This document shows positions 38,050-49,954 of a stretch of 64,000 nucleotides of DNA, one piece after another. The translations under genes and the position numbers were made by a program. The stretch is from assembly GCF_038505995.1 (NCBI RefSeq), contig NZ_CP128414.1, positions 310,001-374,000 on the forward strand, given 5' to 3'. This DNA comes from Candidatus Phytoplasma asteris (GTDB lineage: Bacteria; Bacillota_I; Bacilli_A; Acholeplasmatales; Acholeplasmataceae). Under the pieces are notes generated by a model. That model searched no databases and was not told the DNA's origin. It saw only the letters and a list, made by a program, of their open reading frames with translations. How positions within the stretch are numbered: position 1 is the stretch's first letter; the number at the start of each line of letters is the position of its first letter.

Positions 38050-38126
38050 GGGCCTATAGCTCAGTTGGTTAGAGCACACGCCTGATAAGCGTGAGGTCGG
38101 TGGTTCAAGTCCATTTAGGCCCACCA
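38050..38126 (+). tRNA. trnI: tRNA-Ile (GAT) in rRNA spacer
   Basis: Acceptor GGGCCTA pairs TAGGCCC. The anticodon loop CTGATAA gives GAT, and CCA is encoded. It lies in the 16S-23S spacer without a companion tRNA-Ala, the known phytoplasma arrangement. Total 77 bases. Confidence 0.97.
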
Positions 38127-38154
38127 TAACCACAAATAGGCAAAATCTTAAAAA

Positions 38155-38178
38155 AGCTCTTTGAAAAGTAGATAAACG
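38155..38178 (+). promoter_or_regulatory. boxA-like and 23S processing stem, 5' arm
   Basis: AGCTCTTTGAAAA resembles boxA. Positions 38159-38178 match the reverse complement of 41067-41086 at 18 of 20 positions, forming the processing stem around 23S. Confidence 0.75.
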
Positions 38179-38180
38179 AA

Positions 38181-41064
<2,884 letters not shown>

Positions 41065-41066
41065 AA

Positions 41067-41086
41067 CGTTTATCTAGTTTTGAAAG
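41067..41086 (+). promoter_or_regulatory. 23S processing stem, 3' arm
   Basis: Complementary to 38159-38178 with two mismatches. It lies between 23S and 5S and would close the RNase III stem around 23S. Confidence 0.7.
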
Positions 41087-41088
41087 AT

Positions 41089-41198
41089 CCTTGGTGCATA
41101 AAACTAAGGGGCAACACCTGTTCCCATCCCGAACACAGCAGTTAAGTCCTTAGTACTGACAATAGTTCTTTATTGAGCGAAGATAGGGAGTGCCAAGG
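41089..41198 (+). rRNA. rrf: 5S ribosomal RNA
   Basis: The terminal stem CCTTGGT pairs with GCCAAGG, and the conserved CACCTGTTCCCATCCCGAACACAGCAGTTAAG region is present (41117-41148). About 110 bases. It follows 23S and precedes tRNA-Val and tRNA-Asn. Confidence 0.95.
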
Positions 41199-41223
41199 TT
41201 TGCTTTATAAAAAAGAATAAAAA

Positions 41224-41299
41224 AGAGGATTAGCTCAGTTGGGAGAGCGTCTGCCTTACAAGCAGAATGTCGGGGGTTCAAGTCCCTCATCCTCTACCA
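41224..41299 (+). tRNA. trnV: tRNA-Val (TAC)
   Basis: Acceptor AGAGGAT pairs ATCCTCT. The anticodon loop CTTACAA gives TAC, and CCA is encoded. Its location just after 5S, followed by tRNA-Asn, matches other phytoplasma rRNA operons. Total 76 bases. Confidence 0.96.
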
Positions 41300-41305
41300 A
41301 AAACT

Positions 41306-41382
41306 GCCTACGTAGCTCAGTTGGTTAGAGCATCTGACTGTTAATCAGAGGGTCCTAGGTTCGAGTCCTAGCGTGGGCGCCA
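41306..41382 (+). tRNA. trnN: tRNA-Asn (GTT)
   Basis: Acceptor GCCTACG pairs CGTGGGC with one G-T pair. The anticodon loop CTGTTAA gives GTT, and CCA is encoded. It is the last gene of the rRNA operon. Total 77 bases. Confidence 0.96.
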
Positions 41383-41551
41383 TCTTTGTTGTGTTTTTTC
41401 TTTTGTCCTTGAAACCCATTTTTTAAATTAGTATTTTCTAATTTATTAAGTCAATTTTACTTTTTTAACAAAATTCTCTTTTTTTAAGAAAATAATTTTA
41501 AATTGATTTTTTATAAATATCACTTAAAATTAAAATAATTATCTAATTATT

Positions 41552-41596
41552 AAGCTAGTTTGTTGAAATCAATTCAAAATCTAGCTTTTTATTTTT
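41552..41596 (+). terminator. Terminator of the rRNA operon
   Basis: AAGCTAG (41552-41558) pairs with CTAGCTT (41581-41587), with an inner TTGAA/TTCAA pairing, followed by TTTATTTTT. It lies 170 bases past tRNA-Asn. It is probably the rho-independent end of the rRNA transcript. Confidence 0.75.
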
Positions 41597-41662
41597 ATAT
41601 ATTTTTTTATCACATCCAAAATTCCCCCAACCCCAACCCAGTTACTTAAAGGAGTATCTCAA

Positions 41663-43810
41663 GTGTTAAAAAAAGTTTTTGAAACTACTAATTTAAAAGA
41701 TTCTTTTCAAGTCGAAATAGGAACTTACGCCAGAAACGTTGATGCTTCCATTTTAGTACGCTACCAAGATACAGTGGTTCTTACAACTACTGTTTTTAGT
41801 CGCAAACCCAATAATCTTGATTTTTTACCTCTTACTGTTATTTATCAAGAAAAATTATATGCTGCTGGAAAAATTCCTGGCAGTTTTTTACGCCGAGAAG
41901 GACGTTCCAACGATCACGAAATCCTCACTTCACGCCTCATCGACCGTTCTTTACGCCCCCTATTCCCTGATTATTTTCAACAAGAAGTGCAAGTAATTAA
42001 TACAGTTTTAAGCCTAGACCCTGATTTTAAAAGCGAGCTTGCCTCCATGCTTGGAAGCTCTCTTTCTCTATTGATTTCTGAAATCCCCTTTTTTGAAGCT
42101 ATTTCTGGAGTTTATGTAGGAAAAATCAACGACAAGTTTATCATCAATCCCACTTTGCAACAACTTGCCAATTCTACTCTACATTTGATGGTTGCAGGTA
42201 CCAAACACAACGTTACTATGATAGAAGCACACGCCAATGAAGTTAGCGAACAAGACTTTTTAGAAGCCATTAATTTTGCTCACCAATATATTAAAAAACT
42301 GTGCTTATTTCAAGAAAATATCAAGCAACAATTTGCACCTGCTAAAATAACAAACACCTTGCACCCAACCGAACAAACCCAACAACAAGCCTTTTTTGCC
42401 AAACACCAATCCCAAGTTAAACAAGCTATTTTAAGTTGCAACAGCAAAAACGATTTACAGCAATTAAAAGAACAAATCCTATATCAAGCCAAACAAACTC
42501 CTTTTTTCAAAACTATTGATACTACCACTGTTTTTGATTACGAAGCCCACAAAAAACATTTACAAACAACAGAAACCCTATTTCAAAAATTATCCAAACA
42601 AGAAACACGTTCTTTAATTTTGCAAGAAAAAATAAGACCAGATAAAAGAGGATTAGAAGAAATAAGAACTCTTGAATCTCAAATTGATTTGTTGCCCCGC
42701 GCTCATGGTTCTGCTTTGTTTACTAGAGGACAAACCCAAAGCCTTGCTGCAGTGACCTTAGGATGTTTATCAGAAAGCAAAATTATTGACGGTCTAAGCG
42801 ACGAACAAAATAAACGTTTTATGCTTCATTACAACTTTCCTCCTTTTTCAGTTGGTGCAGTTGGTCGTTATACTGCCCCTAGTAGACGAGAAATCGGACA
42901 CGGCACTCTTGCCGAAAAAGCCATATCTCAAGTTTTGCCCGAAGAAAAAGACTTCCCCTACACTATTAGAGTAGTTTCTGAAATTCTAGAATCTAACGGC
43001 TCTTCTTCTCAAGCCACTGTTTGTGCTTCTTCTTTGGCATTAATGGCATCAGGAGTTCCTTTAAAAAAAGCAGTTGCAGGAATGTCAGTAGGATTAGTTT
43101 TTGACCAAGCAACGAATAAATACGTTATTTTAAGCGATATCCAAGGTTTAGAAGACCACGTTGGAGACATGGATTTAAAAATCGCAGGCACCAATAAAGG
43201 AATTACTGCTTTACAAATGGATCTTAAAATTCAAGGAATCCCTTTTAAAATTTTGCAAGAAGCTTTTTTGCAAGCCAAAAAAGGACGTCTTCATATTTTA
43301 GAACACATGAGCCAAACAATTTCTCAACCTCGTTTAGAAGTTTCGAAGTACGCCCCTAAAGTTTGTATGATGCAAATCAAACCAGAAAAAATTCGTGATA
43401 TTATTGGAAGTGGTGGCAAAATCATCAATCAAATTATTGAATCTCATGATGGTGTAAAAATCGATATTGAACAAGACGGACGCGTTTTTTTAATGCATTC
43501 CAACTTAGAAACAGTCAAAAAAACAGTCGCTTTTATTGAAAGTTTAATCCAAGAAATTCAAATAGGCACTTGTTATCAAGCCTCTATTTTGCGTTTTTTA
43601 ATTGACAAACAAGGAAAAATAATTGGAGCTGTGGCACAAGTTTGTCCAGGAATCGAAGGACTTATCCACGTTAATCAAATGAAATTTGAAAAAATCACCG
43701 ATGTTTTAAAAATAGGTGAAACAGTTTCGGTTAAATGCACCAAAATCAACGACCGCGGAAGAATTGATTTTTTGCTTTTGCCCAAAAATACACAAGAAAA
43801 AAACTCTTAG
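41663..43810 (+). CDS. pnp: Polynucleotide phosphorylase
   Basis: A 3'-5' phosphorolytic exoribonuclease for mRNA turnover. It starts with GTG, 9 bases after AAAGGAG. The 715 residues contain two RNase PH domains (the first with FLRREGRSNDHEILTSRLIDRSLRPLFP, the second with FTRGQTQSLAAVTLG and YTAPSRREIGHGTLAEKA). A KH domain follows (DIIGSGGKIINQI) and then a C-terminal S1 domain (ASILRFLIDKQGKIIGAVA). The length is normal. Many mycoplasmas lack PNPase, whereas acholeplasmas and phytoplasmas retain it. Confidence 0.97.
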   Translation: MLKKVFETTNLKDSFQVEIGTYARNVDASILVRYQDTVVLTTTVFSRKPNNLDFLPLTVIYQEKLYAAGKIPGSFLRREGRSNDHEILTSRLIDRSLRPLFPDYFQQEVQVINTVLSLDPDFKSELASMLGSSLSLLISEIPFFEAISGVYVGKINDKFIINPTLQQLANSTLHLMVAGTKHNVTMIEAHANEVSEQDFLEAINFAHQYIKKLCLFQENIKQQFAPAKITNTLHPTEQTQQQAFFAKHQSQVKQAILSCNSKNDLQQLKEQILYQAKQTPFFKTIDTTTVFDYEAHKKHLQTTETLFQKLSKQETRSLILQEKIRPDKRGLEEIRTLESQIDLLPRAHGSALFTRGQTQSLAAVTLGCLSESKIIDGLSDEQNKRFMLHYNFPPFSVGAVGRYTAPSRREIGHGTLAEKAISQVLPEEKDFPYTIRVVSEILESNGSSSQATVCASSLALMASGVPLKKAVAGMSVGLVFDQATNKYVILSDIQGLEDHVGDMDLKIAGTNKGITALQMDLKIQGIPFKILQEAFLQAKKGRLHILEHMSQTISQPRLEVSKYAPKVCMMQIKPEKIRDIIGSGGKIINQIIESHDGVKIDIEQDGRVFLMHSNLETVKKTVAFIESLIQEIQIGTCYQASILRFLIDKQGKIIGAVAQVCPGIEGLIHVNQMKFEKITDVLKIGETVSVKCTKINDRGRIDFLLLPKNTQEKNS

Positions 43811-43894
43811 TTTGGCTTTCAAAAATTATTACCAATACCCATTAATTTATAAAAAAAATACCGATATCATTTAAGAAAAGTGTGGTGGTTGTGC

Positions 43895-46342
43895 ATGAAT
43901 GAATCTTTAAATAATCCCAATATCGCAACAAAACAAAACTTTACAGGACTAACTAACAAGCAAGTAGAACAAAAAAAAACTGCGGGTCAAGTTAATGTTT
44001 CTAACTATAAAAATTCTAAAAGTATTAAAGATATCTTATTTAGTAATTTATTTAATTATCTTAATTTGTTGATTTTAATTGTAGCATTAATCATTATTTT
44101 CATAGAACAATATGAACATTTATTTTTTTTAGTAGTTTCTTTAACCAATGTTTTTATTAGTTTTATTCAAGAAATTAAAGCTAAAATAACTCTTGACAAA
44201 GTATCTTTGTTGATAAAAAACCATTCTCAAGTAATAAGAAATAGTCAAAAAGAAAAGGTTTTTTCTTCTGATTTAGTTTTGGGAGATCTTTTATTTTTGG
44301 AAGCAGGAGAACAAATTGCAGCTGATGCCAAGGTAAAATCGGGTGTTTTAGAAGTTAACGAATCACTTTTAACTGGTGAATCTAAATTAGTTATCAAAAA
44401 AGAAAATGATTTTTTATACTCTGGTAGCTACGTGGTATCAGGTCAAAGTTATGCCGAAATTGTAGCTGTAGGAAGTGATATGTATATTGAAAAAGTTTTC
44501 CAAGAAGCTAAAAAATACAAAAAACCGACCACTCCTTTAATGCAAAACTTATCTTCGTTAATCAAAACAATCATTATTTTCGTCACACTTTTTGCTATTA
44601 TTTTAGCTTTTTTTGCTTTTAATAAAGAAAATAATAAAATATCAGGTTTCAGGCAAAATTCCTTACTAGGTTTGTGTGGCATGATGATATCAATGCTTCC
44701 TTTGGGACTTTTTTTGCTGACTAACATTTCTTTGGCAGTAGGTTTTGTACGTTTAGCAAAACAAAAAACTTATGCCCAAAATCTATTTGGAATCGAAATG
44801 TTAGCTCAAATAAACACTTTATGCCTCGACAAAACAGGAACTATTACTGATGGCACTATGCAAGTTAAAAAAGTCATTCCTTATCACCCTAAAGAACTTG
44901 ATTTTACTAAATTAATGAACTCTTTTTTATCTGCTTGCCCCACTTCTAATAGTACTTATAATGCTTTAATAAACAAATTTAGCCCCAATACTTTTCCTAC
45001 TTCAACTCCTTATCAACCCTCCCAAAATCTTCCTTTGTCCAGCACAAGAAAATATAGTGCAGTTGAATTTAACAATTTAGGAACCATTTTTTTGGGGGCT
45101 CCTGAATTCATTTTAAAAAACAATTTTCACCTTATTCAAAAAGATTTTGAAACTTACACTAAATCAGGTTATCGAGTGCTTTTATTAGCCAAAAGCCCTG
45201 AGCCTTGTATTTCTCAAATAACTTGTAAAAACCAAAAATTACACGACATCCCATGCATTCCTTTAGCTTTAATTATCATCAAAGATACTATTAAAAAAGA
45301 CGCAGTTACTACCATTGATTTTTTCCAGAAAAATGGCGTTTGTGTTAAAGTAATTTCTGGTGATAATCATGTGGCAGTTTCTCAAATAGCTCAAAGAGTA
45401 GGTATTATTGATGCTTATAAAACCATCAGTTTAGAAGGACTTTCTGACCAAGAAGTTATCCAAATAGCTACTAAATATAATGTTTTTGGAAGAACTTCGC
45501 CCCAACAAAAAAAAATCTTAATCCAAACTTTTAAACAAGCAGGACAAAAAGTTGCCATGACAGGCGATGGTGTAAACGATATTTTAGCCCTAAAAGAAGC
45601 CGATCTTTCCATTGCGATGGCATCAGGCAGCCAAGCTACTTGTAATATTGCTAATTTAGTTTTGTTGGATTCTAATTTTTCTTCCATGCCTAAAGTAGTT
45701 TTTGAAGGCAGAAGAATTATTAACAATTTAGATAAAATCTCTATTTTGTTTTTTACCAAAACTATTATTGCTTTTATGCTTGCAGTTGCTGTTATTTTAT
45801 TTAATTTTTTAAGGCGTCCTTGCTACTATCCATTATCACCTTTGAAATTACAATTTGTCATGGATTATTGGTCAATTGGCATTCCTTCGCTTTTTTTATC
45901 TTTTGAAAAAAACAACGAAATTATCAGCAAAAACTTTTTACTTAATAATCTCAAAAAAGCCTTTCCCTATGCAAGTCTAGCTTTTATTAGTTATGTCTTA
46001 ACTTTTGGTGTGCGAATTGGTTTTGTATCAACCCAAACTCCCGATTTCAAACAATTAGAAACAGTTTCTAATTTTGTCATTTTGCTTTCCACCTTCATTT
46101 TATTTACTGTTTTATTTAGAATTTCTAAACCTTTAAATCTAGCTAAATTACTTTTATTTGTAGCAATGTTAATGGGATTTATGACAGCTTCATTTATTTT
46201 GGATGTTTTTGAAGAAATGTCTCAATTCGATAAACTTGAAAAAGTTTTATTAGTTTTAATCATCATTTTATCCCTTGTCATAACCCAAATCTCCCAAAAA
46301 CCCCATCCAACAAAAACTACAAAATCGAAAGAAAACAAATAA
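43895..46342 (+). CDS. P-type cation-transporting ATPase, CtpE/Exp7-like
   Basis: An 815-residue membrane pump. I take the ATG at 43895; a GTG 15 bases upstream would add five residues. It has a short N-terminal tail, two helices, an actuator domain with LTGES, a helix pair, phosphorylation motif DKTGTIT (Asp312), a small nucleotide domain with GAPE, the hinge TGDGVND, and about six C-terminal helices. The overall pattern resembles the CtpE/Exp7 group, proposed calcium importers. The fourth helix reads PLGL (residues 269-272) where that group has PEGL, so the ion-coordinating Glu is absent. Substrate cannot be deduced. Confidence 0.85.
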   Translation: MNESLNNPNIATKQNFTGLTNKQVEQKKTAGQVNVSNYKNSKSIKDILFSNLFNYLNLLILIVALIIIFIEQYEHLFFLVVSLTNVFISFIQEIKAKITLDKVSLLIKNHSQVIRNSQKEKVFSSDLVLGDLLFLEAGEQIAADAKVKSGVLEVNESLLTGESKLVIKKENDFLYSGSYVVSGQSYAEIVAVGSDMYIEKVFQEAKKYKKPTTPLMQNLSSLIKTIIIFVTLFAIILAFFAFNKENNKISGFRQNSLLGLCGMMISMLPLGLFLLTNISLAVGFVRLAKQKTYAQNLFGIEMLAQINTLCLDKTGTITDGTMQVKKVIPYHPKELDFTKLMNSFLSACPTSNSTYNALINKFSPNTFPTSTPYQPSQNLPLSSTRKYSAVEFNNLGTIFLGAPEFILKNNFHLIQKDFETYTKSGYRVLLLAKSPEPCISQITCKNQKLHDIPCIPLALIIIKDTIKKDAVTTIDFFQKNGVCVKVISGDNHVAVSQIAQRVGIIDAYKTISLEGLSDQEVIQIATKYNVFGRTSPQQKKILIQTFKQAGQKVAMTGDGVNDILALKEADLSIAMASGSQATCNIANLVLLDSNFSSMPKVVFEGRRIINNLDKISILFFTKTIIAFMLAVAVILFNFLRRPCYYPLSPLKLQFVMDYWSIGIPSLFLSFEKNNEIISKNFLLNNLKKAFPYASLAFISYVLTFGVRIGFVSTQTPDFKQLETVSNFVILLSTFILFTVLFRISKPLNLAKLLLFVAMLMGFMTASFILDVFEEMSQFDKLEKVLLVLIIILSLVITQISQKPHPTKTTKSKENK

Positions 46343-46347
46343 TTAAT

Positions 46348-47055
46348 ATGATTATTTACGGAAAAAACCCCATCAAAGAAGCAATTAAAGCGCAGAGAAA
46401 AATTTATCAACTATATTTAGATGAAAAAATTAAAGACCATCTTTTTATAATGTTTTTGCAAAAACACAATATTGCTTATCAATTAGTTGACAAAAAGTTT
46501 TTATATGATCTAACCAAACAAAAAAACCATCAAGGAGTCGCTGCCAATGTTTGTGACTACACTTTTTATGACTTAGACACTTATTTAGATTCTGCCAAAT
46601 TCCAAAAATTCTTAATTTTAGACGCCATTAATGACCCTCATAACTTAGGAGCCATTTTAAGAACTGTTGAAGCTTGTGCTTTGGATGGTGTTATTATGAG
46701 TAAAAAACATCAAGTCCCACTCAATTCCACAGTTGCCAAAATTTCTTGTGGTGCCTTGGAATACACTAAAGTTTTTTTAGTTACTAATTTGCATCAAACC
46801 ATTTTAAAACTAAAAAAAAATCAAGTTTTAATCGTTGGTACCGATAGCAATTCTTCCCAATCTTTTCACCAAATCCCTAAAAACAGTTCTTTGGCTATTA
46901 TTGTTGGCAACGAAGGAATAGGCATTAGACATTTATTAAAACAGCAATGTGATTTGTTGGTTAAAATTCCTATGTATGGAAAAATCAATTCTTTAAATGT
47001 AAGTGTTGCTGCTGCATTAATGATCTACTCCACTTTTATTTTTGGCGATAATTAA
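46348..47055 (+). CDS. rlmB: SpoU/TrmH-family RNA 2'-O-methyltransferase
   Basis: A 235-residue SPOUT enzyme with a small N-terminal L30e-like substrate-binding domain (MIIYGKNPIKEAI) and a C-terminal knot domain. Motif 1 is DPHNLGAILRTVEAC, motif 2 IVGNEGIGI and motif 3 IPMYGKINSLNVSVAAALMIY. The arrangement suits RlmB (G2251 of 23S) of Firmicutes, but TrmH-like tRNA specificity cannot be excluded. It starts only 5 bases after the ATPase, so it is probably co-transcribed. Confidence 0.88.
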   Translation: MIIYGKNPIKEAIKAQRKIYQLYLDEKIKDHLFIMFLQKHNIAYQLVDKKFLYDLTKQKNHQGVAANVCDYTFYDLDTYLDSAKFQKFLILDAINDPHNLGAILRTVEACALDGVIMSKKHQVPLNSTVAKISCGALEYTKVFLVTNLHQTILKLKKNQVLIVGTDSNSSQSFHQIPKNSSLAIIVGNEGIGIRHLLKQQCDLLVKIPMYGKINSLNVSVAAALMIYSTFIFGDN

Positions 47056-47220
47056 CCCTTGCCTCCTCCAAAAAACAAACTAATCACTAGCTTTTTTAAG
47101 CAGCTAATCATTTATCTAATTTGGGTTACTGTTAGTTTTCTTACCATCTTTCATCCAACATTCCAAATATTTTCTTCCCGGGATATTTTTTTGCACAAAG
47201 CAATTTTTATATTTTATTTT

Positions 47221-47250
47221 TTGCACAAAAACACTGATTTATGATATAAT
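47221..47250 (+). promoter_or_regulatory. Promoter of rpmG-secE-nusG
   Basis: TTGCAC (47221-47226), an 18-base spacer, and TATAAT (47245-47250) preceded by TGa form an extended -10 promoter. It lies 67 bases before rpmG. Confidence 0.75.
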
Positions 47251-47316
47251 AAAAAAAGATGTTTTGAAAATAAATTAATGTTTTTTCAACTTTCTAACAT
47301 AAAAGGAGCTATTTTT

Positions 47317-47463
47317 TTGAAAAAAAATATTTTAGTTTGTGTTTTGTGTCTAAACCGCAATTACAACACCAAACCACGAGCCAATCAAAACTCAAAACGT
47401 TTAACTTTAAAAAAATATTGCTCTTATTGCAACAAACACACTTTGCATCAAGAAACTAAGTAA
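47317..47463 (+). CDS. rpmG: 50S ribosomal protein L33, second copy, complete zinc motif
   Basis: A 48-residue L33 starting at TTG 47317, 8 bases after AAGGAG. It has both pairs, CVLC and CSYC, plus TLKKYC and HTLHQETK. It sits before secE-nusG, the usual site for rpmG in Firmicutes. The product differs from the first L33 at 29434, which lacks one Cys. Confidence 0.95.
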   Translation: MKKNILVCVLCLNRNYNTKPRANQNSKRLTLKKYCSYCNKHTLHQETK

Positions 47464-47479
47464 AGGAGTTTTTAACTTT

Positions 47480-47890
47480 ATGGGAATTAAAATAGTAAGC
47501 GAAAACAAACCAAATCAGTTATTAGAAGTAATCAAAAGAGAATATAGTTGGCTCAATATTTTACTAATTACCACTTCTATTTTGTCTCTTGCTCTTTGTG
47601 GGCAATTATGGCAACAAAAACAGTTTGAAACTATGCATTGGGCATTGCCTTGTGCTTTAGTTCTTTTGAGTGTTTTTATTTTTGCGATAGGTTCATTTGC
47701 TTTTTTCAAAGATGCATTTTTGCAAATTTTTAACATTAGTTGGCCTTCCTTAAAACAAATTTTGTTTAAAACATTACAAGTTATTTTTTTCACATTGTTC
47801 TTAATCCTTTTTGTTCATGCCATAGATTCTTATGTTATTGGCAAATTAACCCAATTTTGTGTCAAAATCAAAAATTTGTTGAGCAAATAA
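47480..47890 (+). CDS. secE: Preprotein translocase subunit SecE, three-helix form
   Basis: The second essential Sec subunit. The 136-residue product has three hydrophobic segments (about 24-43, 51-71 and 97-118), like the E. coli-type SecE. Most Firmicutes have a 60-residue single-helix form. The conserved WPSLKQILFKTLQVIFFT amphipathic helix and last helix are the SecE core. AAGGAG is upstream. The nusG start lies 1 base past its stop, so translation is coupled. Confidence 0.93.
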   Translation: MGIKIVSENKPNQLLEVIKREYSWLNILLITTSILSLALCGQLWQQKQFETMHWALPCALVLLSVFIFAIGSFAFFKDAFLQIFNISWPSLKQILFKTLQVIFFTLFLILFVHAIDSYVIGKLTQFCVKIKNLLSK

Positions 47891-47891
47891 A

Positions 47892-48506
47892 ATGAATAAA
47901 ACAGAAAAACAAATAAAAGAGACACAAGCGCAAGAACAACAAGATCAAGAAAAAGACTCCCAAAATACATGTCACCTTAAATGGTATATTGCTCAAACTT
48001 ATTCAGGTTATGAAAATGTTGTAAAAGACGATTTGTTAAGAAGAGTCGAAAGCATTGGCATAGGTGATTTAGTATCTAATGTTTTGTCTCCCAAAGAAGA
48101 ATATTATGAAACTCGTTTGGATGGAAAAAAGGTTAAAAAAGAGCGTAAAATGTACCCCGGGTACGTTTTTATTCAAATGATGATTACTGACCGATCTTGG
48201 TTTGTTGTCAGAAACACTCCGCGAATTACTGGTTTTTTAGGTTCCAGCGGGATGGGTTCTAAACCAGTTCCTTTATCTGAAAACGAAATCAATCCTGTTT
48301 TATTAAAAATGGGCATCATCAATAAACCCGATTATAAAAATTTTATCGGCAAAAAAGTAGAAATTATTTCTGGTTCTTTTTCGGGTCAAATAGGGCAAGT
48401 ATCAAGTATTGATGACGACCGTGAAAAAATGACAGTGGAAGTAGATTTGTTTGGTAGAGCAACTCCAGTAGAAATTTCTTTCAACGACTTCAAAGAAATA
48501 TCTTAA
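47892..48506 (+). CDS. nusG: Transcription termination/antitermination factor NusG
   Basis: NusG binds the beta-prime clamp and influences pausing and antitermination. It has 204 residues: a polar 28-residue Gln/Glu/Lys leader, the NGN domain (KWYIAQTYSGYENVVKDDL ... MYPGYVFIQMMITDRSWFVVRNTPRITGFLG) and a KOW domain (GKKVEIISGSFSGQIGQVSSID). The ribosome binding site is poor, consistent with coupling to secE. The leader is longer than in Bacillus NusG. Confidence 0.97.
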   Translation: MNKTEKQIKETQAQEQQDQEKDSQNTCHLKWYIAQTYSGYENVVKDDLLRRVESIGIGDLVSNVLSPKEEYYETRLDGKKVKKERKMYPGYVFIQMMITDRSWFVVRNTPRITGFLGSSGMGSKPVPLSENEINPVLLKMGIINKPDYKNFIGKKVEIISGSFSGQIGQVSSIDDDREKMTVEVDLFGRATPVEISFNDFKEIS

Positions 48507-48531
48507 TTTTTTCATAATTTCTAACATTTTT

Positions 48532-48561
48532 TTATCAAATATTTAAAATTTATGTTAAAAT
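48532..48561 (+). promoter_or_regulatory. Promoter of rplK-rplA
   Basis: TAAAAT (48556-48561) preceded by TGt (48553-48555), with TTATCA at 48532-48537, an 18-base spacer. The extended -10 supports the call; the -35 is weak. It lies 142 bases before rplK. Confidence 0.55.
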
Positions 48562-48703
48562 AAGTTGTCTAAAAAATTTTATCATATTTTTTTATGTGAC
48601 AATATCAACAATATTCCAAATTTAATGAAACACAAACAAAGAATAAACAACTCAAATTATCAAGTTTTTTATTTTAAGTCCCCGTTCCAAAGAAAGGTTT
48701 TTT

Positions 48704-49129
48704 ATGGCTAAAAAAGTTGTTAAAACGGTAAAATTACAAATTCCTGCAGGAAAAGCTAATCCAGCTCCTCCAGTAGGACCTGCTTTAGGGCAAGCCCAAG
48801 TTAATATTCCTTCTTTTTGTTCCCAATTTAACGAAACAACTAAAGATCAAATGGGTTTCGTTATCCCTGTTATCATTTCTGTTTATGAGGACAGAACATT
48901 TACTTTTGTAACTAAAACTCCTCCAGCAAGCGATCTTTTAAAAAAAGCTGCTAAAATTGAATCTGGTTCTGCTAATGCAAGTCAAACCAAAGTAGCTACT
49001 ATCACCCACAAACAAGTAGAAGAAATCGCCAATTTAAAGCTTCCAGACCTAAATGCTTATTGCGTTGAAAAAGCTTGCAAAATCATTGAAGGAACAGCTC
49101 GTAATATGGGAATTTTAGTAAAAGATTAA
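48704..49129 (+). CDS. rplK: 50S ribosomal protein L11
   Basis: L11 binds the GTPase-associated centre. The 141-residue product has the [23 protein letters not shown]-terminal domain with its conserved prolines, and the C-terminal RNA-binding domain with [13 protein letters not shown] lies upstream. It follows a 197-base gap after nusG. Confidence 0.98.
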
Positions 49130-49222
49130 AATATTAAAATAGTTTTTACCCCAATTATTCAAATTTCAAATTAAAAAAATTTCTAAAAAATGTCAAGTTG
49201 TTTTGAGAAAGGAATTACTGCG

Positions 49223-49915
49223 ATGAAACGAGGCAAAAAATATTTAGCATCATTACAAATGTTTGATGTTAAAAAAACATATCCGCTTCAAGAAGCTATT
49301 AGCTTAGCTAAACAAACTCAAGTTGCTAAATTTGATGCTGCGGTAGAATGTGCTTTTCATCTAAATTTAGATCCTAAAAAAGTTGATCAAAATTTAAGAG
49401 GAGCCTTAGTTTTACCACATGGCACTGGTAAAGTCTTAAAAGTAGCAGTTCTTGCTAAAGGAGAACAAGCTAAACAAGCACAAGAAGCCCAAGCAGATTA
49501 CGTAGGCGACCAAGATTTAATTGATAAAATTGCCAAAAACTGGTTTGATTTTGATGTCTTAGTTGCTACTCCCGAAATGATGCCGCAATTAAGTAAATTA
49601 GGGCGTCTTTTAGGACCCAAAGGACTAATGCCTAATCCTAAAACAGGTACTGTAACAAATGATGTTTTACAAGCAGTCAAAGAAATTAAAAATGGTAAAA
49701 TTGAATACCGCCTAGACAAAAGCGGGAATATTCACGCCATATTAGGTAAGGTTTCTTTTGATGAGACAAAATTACTAGAAAACTTAAAAACTTTATATCT
49801 TCAATTAATGGCTGTTAAACCTCGTACAGTGAAAGGTACTTACATTAAAAGTGTTACTATTTCAACTACGATGGCACCAGGTATTAAAATTGACCCTGTT
49901 ACAATTTCACAATAA
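49223..49915 (+). CDS. rplA: 50S ribosomal protein L1
   Basis: L1 forms the mobile L1 stalk and releases E-site tRNA; it is an autogenous repressor in many bacteria. I choose ATG 49223 ([10 protein letters not shown], 230 residues) with AAAGGAA nine bases ahead. The frame continues upstream for 11 codons that are unlike L1. Motifs include [19 protein letters not shown] and [11 protein letters not shown]. No L1-binding site was identified with certainty. Confidence 0.97.
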   Translation: MKRGKKYLASLQMFDVKKTYPLQEAISLAKQTQVAKFDAAVECAFHLNLDPKKVDQNLRGALVLPHGTGKVLKVAVLAKGEQAKQAQEAQADYVGDQDLIDKIAKNWFDFDVLVATPEMMPQLSKLGRLLGPKGLMPNPKTGTVTNDVLQAVKEIKNGKIEYRLDKSGNIHAILGKVSFDETKLLENLKTLYLQLMAVKPRTVKGTYIKSVTISTTMAPGIKIDPVTISQ

Positions 49916-49954
49916 TCAAGATCAAAATTTTGAAGGAAGGAAAAGGGCATAATC

